Assembly: GCA_004369045.1 (NCBI GenBank)
Contig: ML213505.1
Location: 1,756,762 to 1,820,761, forward strand
DNA: 64,000 nucleotides
DNA from: Heliocybe sulcata
Taxonomy: Eukaryota > Basidiomycota > Agaricomycetes > Gloeophyllales > Gloeophyllaceae
Direction of reading: 5' to 3'
Under the pieces are notes generated by a model. It worked only from the letters and a program-made list of their open reading frames with translations, was not told the DNA's origin and made no database searches. The first letter of the stretch is position 1, and each line of letters opens with the position of its first letter. The position numbers and the translations under genes were made by a program. Of this stretch, positions 30,241 to 42,508 are shown one piece after another.

Positions 30241-33200
30241 CTACAGACCCTTCCACTCGAACGGCTCTTCGAGAACAAAGCAGCTCTTTAAGGGTAGGTT
30301 ATCGCTGCTGGGACCTACATAGACTGAATACTCCCCGGCCGATGCTCGCCAGGAATGGTTGGGAGTATCCCAGAACGACACCGCATATTTGTCCAAAGTC
30401 AGCTTGATTGTTTTCCACTCGCCGGGCGCAAGATCCTTCGCCTTTGCAAAGGCACGGAGTTGCCGCTTCGGTGTCGTAAGGCCCACGTCTGGCAGGCCAA
30501 TGTACACCTGGACGACTTCCGAGCCCGCACGCGAACCGACATTCTTGACCGTCACGGTGACGTCGAGACCGAAAGGCTTTGCGGAGGCTTTGGTGAGAGA
30601 CAGGTCCGAGAGTGTAAAGCGCGTGTACGACAGGCCGAAGCTAAACCGGTTCAGGTTTAAGTTAGCAATGTATCAGCAAGCACTAAATGGCGAGATGCAC
30701 CCGAAAGGGAAAAGCGGCTTCACGTCTTTTGCTTCAAAGTACTTGTATCCCACGAATAGGTCTTCGCGGTAATGGATCCTCCCGTTCTCGCTGAAGAAAT
30801 TGGGGTGGGCGGGTATATCCTCGTAGCGTGCTGGCAGCGTCACTGTCAGGCGACCCGCTGGATTGACGCTGCCATACACGACATCCGCTAGGGCGTTCCC
30901 CACTTCGTTGCCCGAGTACCAAGTTTGTAGTAGGCCGCTCACGGCGCCGACCCAAGGCATCGCCACGGCGGAACCCTATACAGAGAGGAAATACATGGGG
31001 CGCTGTAATCCCAGGACGAGAAATGAGAGCTTACGGCTTGGACGCAGACAACTGTCTTGGCGTTCGCTTCCGCAACCTTGGCGATGAGCTCATCCTGCCG
31101 CCCAGGCAAGTCGAGAGTCGGCCTGTCGAAACCCTCGCTCTCCCATTCCGGAGTGAGGCCAACCACCACCACGGCAGCATCACACTGCGACGCTAGCTTG
31201 ACCGCAGCCTTGATCGCCTCGTCTGGGTCGATTTTCTCAGCCCCGCCGAGGCGCTGTGGCACTAGCGTGAGCACTCGTGTATGTGGTATGGACTGCATTG
31301 GTACGCACCACTCCCCGCATAAGTGCCGGCTGAGAATCCGCCTTTTCGTCTTCGGCACCGGTGGCAGGCGGGAACGTGTTCGTGTACTCTAGTGAGACTG
31401 TCCTCGCCTTGCCGGCTTCGAATTTTAGAGTTGCTTTCTCCTCGATGGTACCTTGTCTGAGATAATCGTCAGGGACGCCGATATCTATCAGATCCAAGAC
31501 GAAGACGAACCCGTAGAAGAATTCCCCCTTGGTCTGCATCGTCCAGTTATCGATGGCCAGGTCCCCGTCGATCCAGAGTTTCGCGCGGCCTGTACGACGG
31601 AAGCATCAAGCCGTCATCTCGATGGCACCATGCTGGATACGGCACGCACCAGCGACGGCCAATCCAAGTTCGTACTCCGCGGTCTTGTCAAACGTCAGAT
31701 TACCTTCAACCCTGATCGTCCACGTCGGTGTCAACCCCTTCGGCAAGAAGTCGTTCAATCGAATCCTGGTATCTTGGAGTACGAAGCTCTCTAGCGGCTC
31801 CTTCATCGGCTCCCCGTTCTCGTCGTGCTGGTAGAACGTGCACACCCAGCCCGGCTTGCCGTCTGCGGTGGTAAGGTTATTCTCCAGCGTGGGCAGGTAC
31901 CTGTGGGCTTCAGGCCATTTGAGCGATAAAACACGGCTACTTGTGCGTTACGTGCATACCATAGCACCCAACACTGTATTCAAACTCGATACCCTCTGGT
32001 GCGTTTTCGATTAGCCCTTGATAGGGCGTAACAACGTACGTCGGCTTGAGCGCAGCGCTACCGCCGCCCGATATGACCCTCCCCTTAGCACTCGGGCCTA
32101 TAATAGCAACCTTCTTCGTCTTCTCCTTCTTCAGGGGCAACACCTCGCCGTCATTCTTCAGTAGGACGATCCCCTCTGCTGCGAGCCTCCTACAAAACTT
32201 TCTCGCCTCGGGCGAATCTCGCGATCGCTCGACGCCATCACCGTACACCACATCCGGGTTTATCCCTGCTACTTTCTGCGCGAAACTTAGCAGTGTGGAG
32301 ACGCGCTCGTTGAGGGTCTTGAACGAGGTCTTCTGCGCCGTAAGCGAGTGGTTCACGAGCAGTGGCGTGCGCCACCGGGAGGGGCCCGGCATCTCAAGAT
32401 CTAGTCCGGCGTTAAGGGCTTCCGCGACGCTGTACGTGCCGTACCTTCGTGAGGGAACCAACAGATCAGCTTGAGAGCTTAAAGGACACAGGTATTTTGG
32501 GCTTTCGGAGCCGCGAGAAGACCCACCAGTCGCTCATTACAAGTCCGTCAAAGCCCCACTCCTTGCGCAGGATGTCTTGCAGGAGCCGCGGGTTCTCCGA
32601 GCAATGGACGTTATCGATTCGTCCATACCTGTCAGTTTAGCTTGAGCCGTGGATCGGGTGAGAAGAGAGGTGTTGAGCTTACGAAGTCATGAAGGCCCAA
32701 GGTTTGGCGTCGCGCTGAGCAAGCATGAATCTATGAATAATATGATTAAACTTCGTGAGGGAGTGTACTGTCGGATTTACGGATAGAGGTAGACCTCGCG
32801 GAGGGCACGCTCTGATACAACTGAATCCGCTGCTGTGCGCTCGTGCTCTTGGTCATTAGCGACAAAGTGCTTGATCGTAGCGGCGACACCGTTCTCTTGC
32901 AAGCCATTCACGTATGCCGCTGCCATCGTGCCTGGCGTTTTCTCTCAGCGCTACTTCCAGCAGCCCTAAGAGCGGAGGGCTGCTCACCGGAAAGATGGGG
33001 GTCCTCGGAAAAAGACTCAAAGGCGCGCCCGCCAAGGGGGTTACGCTGGATGTTGCAGGTTGGAGCAAGCAGAATGACAGAGGACTTGATTTTGGTTTCT
33101 GCCGCAAGGAAGGCGCCGACTTGATGAATGAGTTCTGGGTCGAACGTCGCAGCCATTGCAGTGGCGCACTGAGGCGATGCCTCTTGAGAGTTTACAGGAA

Positions 33201-33504
33201 CGTCAGAATACAGTTATGCTTACTGGAAGACATTGCGCAGGAGTGGACTGGAAGTGGGATGAACCCCGAACGCCCTGTACGCGGTGGATCGGTTTAGATC
33301 CCGTACCAATGCATGGAATTTTTGAATCATTCATACGTTAGGACCATCGCTCATCCGTACAGCAGGTATCTCAAGCCGTTCAATTGCATGGGTATTCCAC
33401 CAGTTGGGGGCTCCCAGCAGCTGGATCTTCTCCTCCGTCCTCAGCTTCTTGACAAGAGCCGGGATGGGGGCATCCAAGAAAGAGCGGGACTTGGGCTGCG
33501 ACAT
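30241..33504 (-). CDS. GH3 beta-glucosidase with PA14 insert
   Basis: Glycoside hydrolase family 3 enzyme that removes terminal beta-D-glucose from cello- or other oligosaccharides. It starts at 33504 ([14 protein letters not shown]). The N-terminal barrel has RMSDGPNGVRG and [20 protein letters not shown], and the nucleophile Asp lies in [10 protein letters not shown]. An intron leads to [20 protein letters not shown]. The second domain has [18 protein letters not shown], a PA14 insert (about 31560-31850), [37 protein letters not shown] and [13 protein letters not shown] fibronectin-III-like end domain closes it ([17 protein letters not shown]). There is no signal peptide at the chosen start, so it is probably intracellular. 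About ten introns. Confidence 0.9.
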
Positions 33505-33936
33505 TGTGTTGTTTCAGGACAGGTAGGCCGCTTGTTCTGCAGACTATACCAAAACTCGGAGACGTGTCTCTCTTTAGCATTTTATAATGCAAGGAGAGGC
33601 TTCGGGGAATAGTCGGGCACATCTTTGAGTAGCAGCAAAAGCAGTTGGTCACCGGGCTTCTCGTATGCTCGGTGGCATTGATGTTGTACAACAGCTGACG
33701 GCCTGGCTAGCAGATATTTTCGAGGCGGAGGACATGGAGGCGAATACCAAGAAGCCACATGAGGTTCAGCCACAGCGTCTGTTCTGGGACCTTGTGGCTT
33801 TGCTCAATCTAGCATATTCTGATCGCGTCTGCCTGGTCTCTATAATGGCATTTCTACTACTTTCTCCAGTGCACGCTCTACCCAAGTCCACGCCGCAGCC
33901 TAAAGGTCCGCTTTGAAAGTCAACCTTGCGTCCACG
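33505..33936. promoter_or_regulatory. divergent promoter region, beta-glucosidase/UPF0538
   Basis: 432 bp between two start codons. A TATA-like TTTTATAATG lies near 33579. No carbon-repression site was identified with confidence. Confidence 0.45.
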
Positions 33937-34621
33937 ATGTCTGAGTACGACACTCCGACAAACCTCGTCCGTCCAAAGACCTCTGCAGTCTTGACTCTGC
34001 GAATAATCAAGTCCTTCGAGTTCCGCACGGAGAAGAATCTGGTGCTAAAGGATATCAACTTGGAGAAAGTCACCGTTGGGGAACTGAAGGAACTGGCCCG
34101 GCAAGGTAAATCTTCTGCTGCATCGCTGCAAGTGCAGTTCCCTATTGATCGATAGAATAGCTATCCAGACGCAGCCAGGATGGAAGCCCTATCGTAACGT
34201 CGACTTTGGTGAGACTGGATTTCGCATGATAGCTATCATGGTTATAACTCCATCGCGCAGATACCTTGAAGCTCTACACGAAAGCCCACGGGGCAAAGGT
34301 ACGCTTTCCATTCTCCAGGCTGAGCATATGGCTGAAGAGGCTGTAACCTCAGACGACAAACTTGATCATAAATCTGGATCACGACGATTGGATATTGTCC
34401 GATGACTCCAAGACTCTGGTCGAGTACGGCTTCGGTATGTGCCAACAATTGCTCTACCCAAGGACAGCGCTGATTCATCTTATAGAGAATGAGACAGAAG
34501 CGAGTCTCTTCAACAGAGAGATGTACGAGCAGTTTAAGACAAATCCTGAGGTCAGAGGTCTTGATGCAGAGTCGATCCTTGGTCTCGCCGACTCACCTTT
34601 ATCATGTAGACTCGGTGGTAG
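33937..34621 (+). CDS. UPF0538 family protein (human C2orf76-like)
   Basis: Small conserved protein of unknown function. It starts MSEYDTPTNLVRPKTSAVLT at 33937 and reads LRIIKSFEFRTEKNLVL. Splices join ELARQ to AIQTQPGWKPYRNVDF, DF to DTLKLYTKAHGAK, then TTNLIINLDHDDWILSDD, and GF to ENETEASLFNREMYEQF. A last tiny exon makes KTNPETRW. The RxIRSFEhR start, the N-L-x-L-x-D-D core and the terminal Asn-Pro-x-x-x-Trp are the family marks. About 130 residues, the normal length. An in-frame extension upstream has no ATG. Divergent from the beta-glucosidase. Confidence 0.85.
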
Positions 34622-34848
34622 CAGCGACGTCACGCTCGCCCGATTTGTTGTCATTAATGTCATTCCCTGTATTTTAACAACACGGAAATCTAGTAAACAA
34701 ACTGCAAACCAGACGTTACAATGCGCATGAGGGATATATGACCAGTGTGCAAGGCTAGCGTGATGGACGACGAAAAGATCGAATGATTAACAAATACAAC
34801 AAGTCCAGATAAAACCGGTGGAAGATACCCATCGATGCAACCGATCAA

Positions 34849-36349
34849 TCACTGCTGTGCACACTGTACCCTGGGCTCTCCCTCGTCCTCGTCCATCGCG
34901 TCGTCGCGGCTCATCGACTCCTGTCGCCGCGCGTCCACCTCTTCCAGGTCCGCCTCCTCCAGAGTAACGCTCTTCGGGAACTTCTCGACCGGCTTGCGCG
35001 GGGGCAGCGCCTGCTCGAGCAGAGGAACCTTTGCGGGATCGATGTGGTCGGGGAACACGACAGAAAACTTGACGAACAGGTCGCCGGGCTCGTGGTGCCG
35101 TTGCGAAGGCATACCTTGACCGGGGATGACCTTGAGCTGGTCTGAGATGTCAGAGAAATTTGGTCAGCGATGACGCAACAGAAGCCAGAACCCAACATTG
35201 AGCCGTGAGGGTACTTACCGTGCTTGATCACCTCGCCTGGGACGAGGTTCACCACCAATGCGCGGTCGTCGAGATGCTTTATCGCAAACTGGCCACCACC
35301 AAGGGCAGTGAGCAGGTCGAGCTCGACCTCCGTAAACAGGTTGTTTTCCTGCCTCCTGAACCGCTCGTGCGGCTTCTCCTCCACAACAATGATCACATCG
35401 CCCGGTACGACGCCCGGCGCCTGGTCGCTCTCCCCGCGGAACGCGATCGTCTGGCCGCCCTTCATCCCCTTGTCAATATGCACCTCGAGCATCTTCTTCT
35501 CCGACACCGTCTTGCGGCCACTGCACGTCTTGCACCGGTCCTTGTGGTTGATGATCTCGCCCGTCCCGCTGCACTCGTCACACGGCTGCTGCAGCTGCTG
35601 GATCATCGGGCCCATCTGCCGCAGCGTGATCTTGACGCCGCGCCCGCTGCACGTCCCGCATTGCCGCACCGCGCCCTCCTTGCCGCCCTTCCCGTTGCAC
35701 TTGACGCAGATGACGTTTCGGGTGAGAGCGAGCTTGGTGGTCTTGCCCTTGTACAGGTCCTCGAGCGAGACGTGCACGCGGTGGACGAGGTCTTTGCTCT
35801 TGCGAGGCCCTGACGGGCGTGAAGACCCTCCGCCGAAGAAGCCGCCACCGCCGAATAGTTGGCTGAAGAGATCCTGTGCTGCGCGTTAGCCTTGCACGTT
35901 TTTCGATGTAACGGTACTAACCTGGGGATCCATACCGCCCATGCCGCCCGACTCTGACAAGCCCGCCTCTCCCCGCGCATCGTACACACTCCGTTTTTGT
36001 GGGTCCGAAAGGATTTCGTATCTACACGTCGCAACGGCGAGTCAGCGCAGCACCTCAGCCACACTGCAAATTGGCAACACGTACGCATGCGTAACCTCTT
36101 TGAACAACTCGGGATCGCCGCCCTTGTCTGGGTGCAGCCGTAGTGCTCTATGATTGCGCAGATTATGAGTCCTGCTACCGCCCCAGTCATCTCATCAGCA
36201 AACCCACTTTTTCCGGTAGGCCTTCTTCAAATCCGCCTCCGATGCGTCCTCAGGGACTTCTAGCAAATCGTAATATTTCCTATGACCGACACCTTATCAG
36301 CATTATTTTTCAGAAATTTCCCAATGCGCGCGTACGTTTCCTTGACCAT
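34849..36349 (-). CDS. YDJ1: type I (class A) Hsp40 co-chaperone, Ydj1-like, farnesylated
   Basis: DnaJ protein that delivers clients to Hsp70 in the cytosol and at the ER membrane. The first coding exon is 14 nt (36336-36349). Splicing gives MVKETKYYDLLEVPEDASEA and then LKKAYRKKALRLHPDKGGDP with the HPD motif. A Gly/Phe linker (GGGGFFGGGSS) precedes four CxxCxGxG-type zinc repeats (CVKCNGKGGKEG, CGTCSGRG, CDECSGTGEI, CKTCSGRK). Substrate-binding domains follow (KGMKGGQTIAFRGESDQAPG, GDLFVKFSVVFPDHIDP). The end is VQCAQQ, a CaaX box like that of yeast Ydj1 (CASQ). A four-unit heat-shock element lies about 100 bp upstream. About 400 residues. Confidence 0.94.
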
Positions 36350-37083
36350 GGCAGCGGCAGGGAGGAGTGGTGAAGAGCAGATGAAGATTCAGAGGGAGCG
36401 ATAGGACAGACGCAGCGCCTTTCAAGCGCGAAGGATTGCAGTGGAACGTCCTGGAAGCTTCCTCCATCCGTCCTAATCGGGAAGTATCCATCGCTTTCGG
36501 GACAGCGTCCTTATGTAAGCCTTGCCCTCTTGTCGTCTTTCTCCAGTTGGCCGTGGCTGTTAACGTTTTGTGGCCTGAGCGTAAGTGGGTAGCACAGGAA
36601 AGCTCTAGCAGAAGGGCAGGGGCGGGGATACTTGGATGTTTAGCCCAGCTGTCCATCTCATCTAGCCTCAGTCTAGATCCGCCTGTACTGGACGATTAAT
36701 CCACCTGACGTTTGTTCGAAAGCTATGGAATACTCTTTACCGCCACTCCATTGCAAAGCATGGCGACGGTGCTCAAGCAATAGCTGTACTATACGGATGG
36801 CTATACCGGTATTCTATGATCTTAACCAGACTCCGAAAGCAATGCAAACTTAGCTTCCTCCATTAAGTTGCTGTGCAGATGTGATAAAGGAGATGCCAGA
36901 GAAAGCTGTAGCAGGCTCATGCTGAATTCAATAGAGCTCCAAAGCCCTGGAATCCGACGCCATTGGCAGTGAGTATCCCACCCAGCAGTAGTCGGCCTAA
37001 TAATACATTATCTCCTTGCTGGCTGTGTTCAGATGCTCGGGAACCCGATCATATCGAGACCTTGTTTCTGTCCTATATATCCC
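36350..37083. other. intergenic, YDJ1 promoter and omega-amidase 3' side
   Basis: About 730 bp between two minus-strand genes. It contains the heat-shock element. No further gene was recognised; open frames are short and unrelated to any family I know. Confidence 0.55.
36444..36461 (-). promoter_or_regulatory. heat-shock element upstream of YDJ1
   Basis: Reads GAAcgTCCtgGAAgcTTC on the plus strand: four alternating GAA/TTC units at exact 5-bp spacing, with one mismatch (TCC for TTC). It lies 95-112 bp upstream of the YDJ1 start codon. This is the arrangement bound by trimeric Hsf1. Direct observation of the motif; binding is inferred. Confidence 0.65.
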
Positions 37084-38507
37084 TCAGATATTTGTCTTTG
37101 CCTTACTCACATCCGGGTAGACATCGAACCGCCGCTGCGTCGTCACCGGGATGCCTGCGCGGGCAGAGTGCAACACCGCAGGGTCTATGATATCAATTGG
37201 TCAAGATACGAAGACTATATTAGAAGCGGAGACGCACCGATATCGACATAGATGATTTCCTCATCGTGGCCCGCTTCCGCGAGGACGGTTGCCCTGGATT
37301 AAATATACTTTATTAGTTCCCGCAGTGAAGAGGCAACGGGAGTGGGACGGACATGGGGTCTACAACCATCGAATGGCCCCACTATCGATGTGCAGTTTTA
37401 GTAAGAAGTTCGGAGATAATGACATGTACGCACGGCATGGTATCCGGCGCTCATGTCTCGAGCGGGACTGCACATTGAGACGAAGATCTGGTTATCCACC
37501 GCTCTGGATGACGTGAGATGAGTTATTCGGCGGGAGAAGGAAAATAATATGGGACGAAGACGAACCGTGAACGCTGCAGGAGTTCCCAGTGTAGAGGACC
37601 CGTGGTCATGTTGAACGCGGAGGGGTAGATAATTGCATGGCAGCCTATGCCGAAACAGTAGATGGAATGACAATGAGGTATCTAATGCTCAAGATAGACG
37701 CACCTCTACGTGCTGCAATCATCGCGAGCTCTGGGAACCGGACGTCGTAGCAGATACCGAGCCCGATACGCGCAAAAGGTGTGTCAAACATGTTCATCGT
37801 CGTTCCACCAGTCAAGGTTTCGCTTTCCTATCAGAGGATAGGTGAGGATACCAAAGAGGCATATGAGTGAAGGAACACGGGCGCACCTTGAACGTAATCT
37901 TGCCAGGGATGTCGATGTCGAAGAGGTGAACTTTGCGGTGGAGTGCGACGAGATCGCCTAAGCCAGTGGAGTCAGAGTTATGATTCTGGAATATCAAACA
38001 CATAGTGACCTTGTGGAGAATATACAGTGCAAGTATTGTAGAGCTTCTTGCTGTCAGCGGCGTCTCGCTCGGGTATCGAGCCTACAGGATATCAGAAATT
38101 ATATTCCATGCTTCTGCTACCAACATACCTCCAATCAACCAGATTCCAGCCTCCTTGGCGGCCTCTGAGAGCACCTTGACACTGTCGCTCTCACTCTTCC
38201 CTACGTCGTACGTCTGCCCGGGTGTGTACCCAATGGTCTCGGCATAGACAGGAAAGTGGACATGTCCGTATGGTGAATTAAAACATTCCTGAAAAGTTGC
38301 ATGAACATCATATATCTTCACAAGAGCTGGATGATTTCAATGCACCGGCAGTACGACCAAGTCCGGCTTCTTCTGCCCAGAGACGGCCTTCTTAATCATC
38401 TCCCTCGCATGCGCGAGATTACTCTTCTTATCCGAGCCAATCTGTCCGAGCTGGATCAAGGCCAGCCTAAACGGCTTCAATGCCGGCGACTCAGCGAAGG
38501 TCGACAT
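37084..38507 (-). CDS. NIT2: omega-amidase / nitrilase-superfamily hydrolase, NIT2 type
   Basis: Carbon-nitrogen hydrolase that deamidates alpha-ketoglutaramate and alpha-ketosuccinamate after glutamine or asparagine transamination. The catalytic triad is visible: Glu in [18 protein letters not shown] (across an intron), Lys in [17 protein letters not shown], Cys in [26 protein letters not shown] and [19 protein letters not shown] are typical of the omega-amidase branch. The end is [19 protein letters not shown] to VSKAKTNI. About seven exons. The start at 38507 ([15 protein letters not shown]) gives a cytosolic protein. The frame is open back to 38672, with ATGs at 38522 and 38672, which would add an Arg-rich leader that could target mitochondria. 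Confidence 0.88.
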
Positions 38508-38672
38508 GGCGCGGAGGAACATGCGGGACGGAAGCCAAAACCGAGAGATAACATCGGGGGCAGTTGCACAGGATTTGTAAGCAGAATCGCCGTATGATCG
38601 AGCGATCTTCGCGGATCTGAGTGCGCCCCGAAGCTTTGAAGGCGGAAGCAGAGCTCTCTGAGTTATTGGCAA

Positions 38673-39573
38673 CGTCGCTTAAGCGGTGGTTTTCGGCTTG
38701 TATTATGGTAAATCATGGTCTCCTGTTGCAGCATTATTATTCCCTCCGGTCGGGTCCATGTCAATTATTTAGCGACGAAGGAGGACACTAGTGGTAAGCT
38801 TGTTTGCATGTACCAATTTAAAGTCATAATTATAACGGTAGCTTCAGGAGCTAAGCTTAAGGCCATCTGTTGCACCGGCTGCGACCGCGGCGTCGAGACG
38901 TACTCTGGTATCTGTCTCGTTCACACAGTCCAGACAGAAAAATAGCAAGACAGAGAGCTCCGCCCCTGCTCTAAACGTTTATGTGGCGCTGACAGACTGG
39001 CCATCCTGCCCTAGTAGCCATTCTGGATGACGTCCAATAATTACCGCATCTGGCGTAAAACTAGACTAGATGGCGGTAGAATCTGTATATACGGATATGT
39101 ACTGGTTATTCTTGCTGATTTCGTCTACCTCCAGCAGGGCGTGCTACGGCATTGCAAAGGAACATTATAGTCCCATGGCTCTGGCTTCCATGCTCGCCGT
39201 GGTCTATGTTTGAACTAACTATTTCATTCAGCACTGTGAAAGCCTCAGGACCTACGATACTAGCATGGATATCCTGCGACATCGCTGGGAACTCCCGGAT
39301 ACCACAGTGCTCAGAGTGCCGCACACGGGAAGAGGAATTCAAAGCGCTGGTAGCTGACTTCATGCCCTTCGCTTTAGTGTTTAACAGCGCAATATAATAA
39401 TGGTCGTGATACGGCTACAACACTAATAAATATTAAATACTTAGTAAGTCCATGCGAGCTGTAAGGAACGTGTAGACTGCAAATAAATAATTGACATGCC
39501 TCACATCGCGTTGATAATACCTCATGAAACACTAAGACACCCCGAAACCAGCCGCCAGGAGAAGAACAGACAC
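38673..39573. other. intergenic, no gene recognised
   Basis: About 900 bp, AT-richer than its neighbours near 38700-38850 and 39390-39500. An 85-codon minus-strand frame (39106-39363) has no conserved features. Likely the amidase promoter and the acyltransferase 3' region. Confidence 0.55.
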
Positions 39574-41333
39574 CTAGAGGTCGAGCGTGGACCGCATGAT
39601 CGCCGCCGTCGTGCTCAGGAACTCCTCGATGAGAGCCGGCTCATGATAATGGTCGTTGTAGTTGACCTGGAGGGTGTATTTCCCGTTGAACGTCCAAGCG
39701 CGCGTGAAACTGGACTCTTATCAGCACGGTGATCACTAGCGCAAGATTGCCAGACTTACTACTGAGGTTCGCTGATCCTGCCAGACGCACCGACATCCGT
39801 GATCTCCACGGCGTACGGGCTAGCCTTGCTGCCATGCGACCGAGCAATCACAGAGTCGACGACGCCCACGTTGGTCGACAACCCATTGGCGAGCGGGATT
39901 CTACGTGGGACGGAACGTCAGACCAGGAATAAGACTGCTGCGGACAGGCACATACCCTTTTGACGCTGCCACGCCACACCAAGTCGAGCCACCCTCGGCC
40001 GTGAGCTTGACGATGTCCATGAGCGCTTTGCTCTCACGCCAGAACTTCATGTCCTCCGTGATCTTGGCCATCATCTGCTTCAGCGCCATACCGGGATCCC
40101 GCTGCGCTGCCATCTCCAGGGGAACACTCAGAGACAGGTCCCTGAAAGAAGAGGTTAGTGTCCGAGGTGAGGGAAAGGAGAATGTTGCTAGCGTACCCAA
40201 GACAGCAGCCGTTGTACCGCTCCTTCCATTCAGGAAGGATCTCCCCGGCCGCATCGACCATGACCAGGGCTGAGCAGTGCTGAGTCGCAAAATCTTCTGG
40301 GGTTGGCGGGTTCAGAATGACGGTGGCCAGCCACAGCGCTGCTTGCAAGACGGTGTAGTTCGTTACGCCAAGGGACTTGTGCTTCTTGAAGAGAGCGGTA
40401 CTGTCTTCCTCCGAGAAGGTGTACAGGAAGCGGCGAGTAGTGCCCTCAGCGCTCGGCACCTTGCTCTTTGGGGGAAGGATCCAATTTGTCTAGAATATCA
40501 TTTGTATTTAGGCGCGCTCAACAGCCAGCGGAACAGAAAACATACCTTGCTAGCGGTGTTCTTCTTCCACTGGTCCATGCAACGACCGAGGGTCTCGGGA
40601 CTGACAGGGGGCCTGGCCCTCACGAGTTCCAGCGGTGGCGGCAGGAGGTCGACAGACGATTGAGCAATACGACTCCAATCCGAAGGCCGGGTCTCCTCTA
40701 ACCCAGTAGACAGGTTCTTGAGGATGTTGTGGAGGATCGTCATAGCCCTCTTGGCGTCCAGAAGACAATGCGGGCTAGCCAATGCCACCGCATACTCGCC
40801 CCCACCGAGATACGTCCAGAAGATGCGGATCGTCGGTAGTTGAGCCGCCTCGCTCGTCAAGATGACCTCCAAGAATTCCTCGTTGTCGGACGTCTCCACG
40901 CGCGTCACGCGCGGGCACATGACATTGTAAGCCTCGTCCCAATCGTGGGGGTGCGTGTACACGATCTGTGCCACGGCGCCTTCAGGCACGGTGTGCACTA
41001 AGAGAAGGGGGTACGAGCCGGCGGTCACTGTGCAAAGTCCAGAAGCGGTCAGAATTCTGCGTACGTGCGCGTCAAATTGCACGTACGTGTACATGCGGAT
41101 TTCAGCCGCCATTCGAATTGGGGGGACGACCACGCCCATCCGGATGTCTTGACCGTGGCTTGCACCGTGAAGTTGGCGAGACCCCGTTGGTGCTTCGCCA
41201 TCGAGTAGTAGAACTTCTCCTTTGCCCATGTAGGCCTACAAGAACAATCAGCGTCGGACGAGGAAAACTATTTGATCCAAAAATACCTAGAATATACAGC
41301 GTGGCCGGCTTGTTCAGTGCGTGTCCAGTTCAT
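39574..41333 (-). CDS. HxxxD-type acyltransferase (condensation/alcohol acetyltransferase fold)
   Basis: Predicted CoA-dependent acyltransferase. Starts at 41333 with MNWTRTEQAGHAVYS and splices to RPTWAKEKFYYSMAKHQRG. A second intron near 41017-41076 joins WRLKSACT to LTAGSYPLLLVHTVPEG. The catalytic HxxxD is HCLLD in ALASPHCLLDAKRAMTI. Later parts read TRRFLYTFSEEDSTALF, SVPLEMAAQRDPGMALKQ, NPLANGLSTNVGVVDSVI and FTRAWTFNGKYTLQVNYND. The family includes trichothecene O-acetyltransferases and alcohol acetyltransferases; no canonical DFGWG motif was seen. About 490 residues. There are no other secondary-metabolism genes near it, so its substrate cannot be read from context. Confidence 0.78.
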
Positions 41334-42508
41334 GTTTCTAGCGTTGAGGTATTGAAGTGAGGTGGTACTGATTCTGCGCTCGACTGTCCTCCATTATATG
41401 ATAGGCAGCCTTGGGGACCCCACCATCGAGTCCGTAGGCTGTCCAAGATTATCAGGTACGCTCAGGCACGCAGGACTCGGGCCACCAAGACAGCGGAGGT
41501 GATTAGCCAGTGACAATCACAGAGCGCTGGGATACCGTAAGTCGAGTCTGTAGGCGGCTGCACAGGTCTGGTCGGCTGCATGGTCCCAGTGTATGTTCAG
41601 CTTGCAATCTCAACTGCACCACTAGCGCCAAGCATTGTGATGCGTTTACACTTGGCGACATGCACGCATCGAGATCGCTGGTTCCGCCGAGTTGGAAACG
41701 CGCTGGTCTAGTGAACTCGGTCTGTGTGGGTTAAGGCTCAGCGGTCCAGCATCACTAGTACGTCTTGATTATCTTGCCTTCGTAACAGAGAAAACGGAGG
41801 ACCGAATATAGAATTGATCCTATTGGATGAATATGCCGTAACGCACGGCCCATCGCTGGTAGCTGAGGCGATGCCGTGCATGAGCGTCGTCGATGGTATC
41901 CAAGCACGCAATGAGGACTTGGCCCTTTGGTGAACGTTGAACATGAGTAGATGGGCGTTTCAAGTTTGCTCCGGGGTGCACAGCCACCACCGGGTGATGG
42001 GATGAGTCTGGGCGGTGAGCATGGCTACAATCAAATATGGCCTCTTCAGGTACGCTAATCCACTTGCACGGCGGGCTTCATCATTCTCGTGTGCCACGGT
42101 TTCCGAGGAATGATGTGACTGAATAGGATGATATCGTAAGGGTGCAGGACAGACGAGTGGACATGATTCCAGTTTCGCGCCATGGCTCGGGAAGGGGGTG
42201 GATTGCTGGATCTGACGACTGAAACCGGACGTTCAGCTACACTGGACTCAAGGGCTACGAACCTAGGTCTCATTAAGAGGGCCAGTAGTAGCAGCACTCG
42301 CTGCAAGTGGTGGGCCAATCACGTACCAGAACCTGGTTTCTTCGAAATCGCCGAGGAATCACCGCTGCGAGTGCCCTCTCATTCCGCCCGTGCCACTACT
42401 ATCACGACGCCTGCAAATTGCCTCGAATTATCAGAGTAATACCATGCAATGCATCACTTAATTACTGGAGCTTACTCGACCGCCACTAGGAGGCATTAAT
42501 CATTCATC
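41334..42508. other. intergenic, no gene recognised
   Basis: 1.2 kb between divergent genes. Short frames on both strands (for example 41510-41734 and 42182-42439) have no recognisable domain and no consistent splice partners. Probably two promoters. Confidence 0.55.

Noticed and set aside
32843-33297. Plus-strand frames across the beta-glucosidase N-terminus
   Set aside because: They run antisense to the conserved GH3 barrel region and have no domain of their own.
35205-35889. Two long plus-strand frames opposite YDJ1
   Set aside because: They are antisense to the GC-rich zinc-finger part of YDJ1 and carry no domain.
39106-39363. 85-codon minus-strand frame in the 38.7-39.6 kb gap
   Set aside because: No motif, no splice partners and AT-rich surroundings; likely chance.
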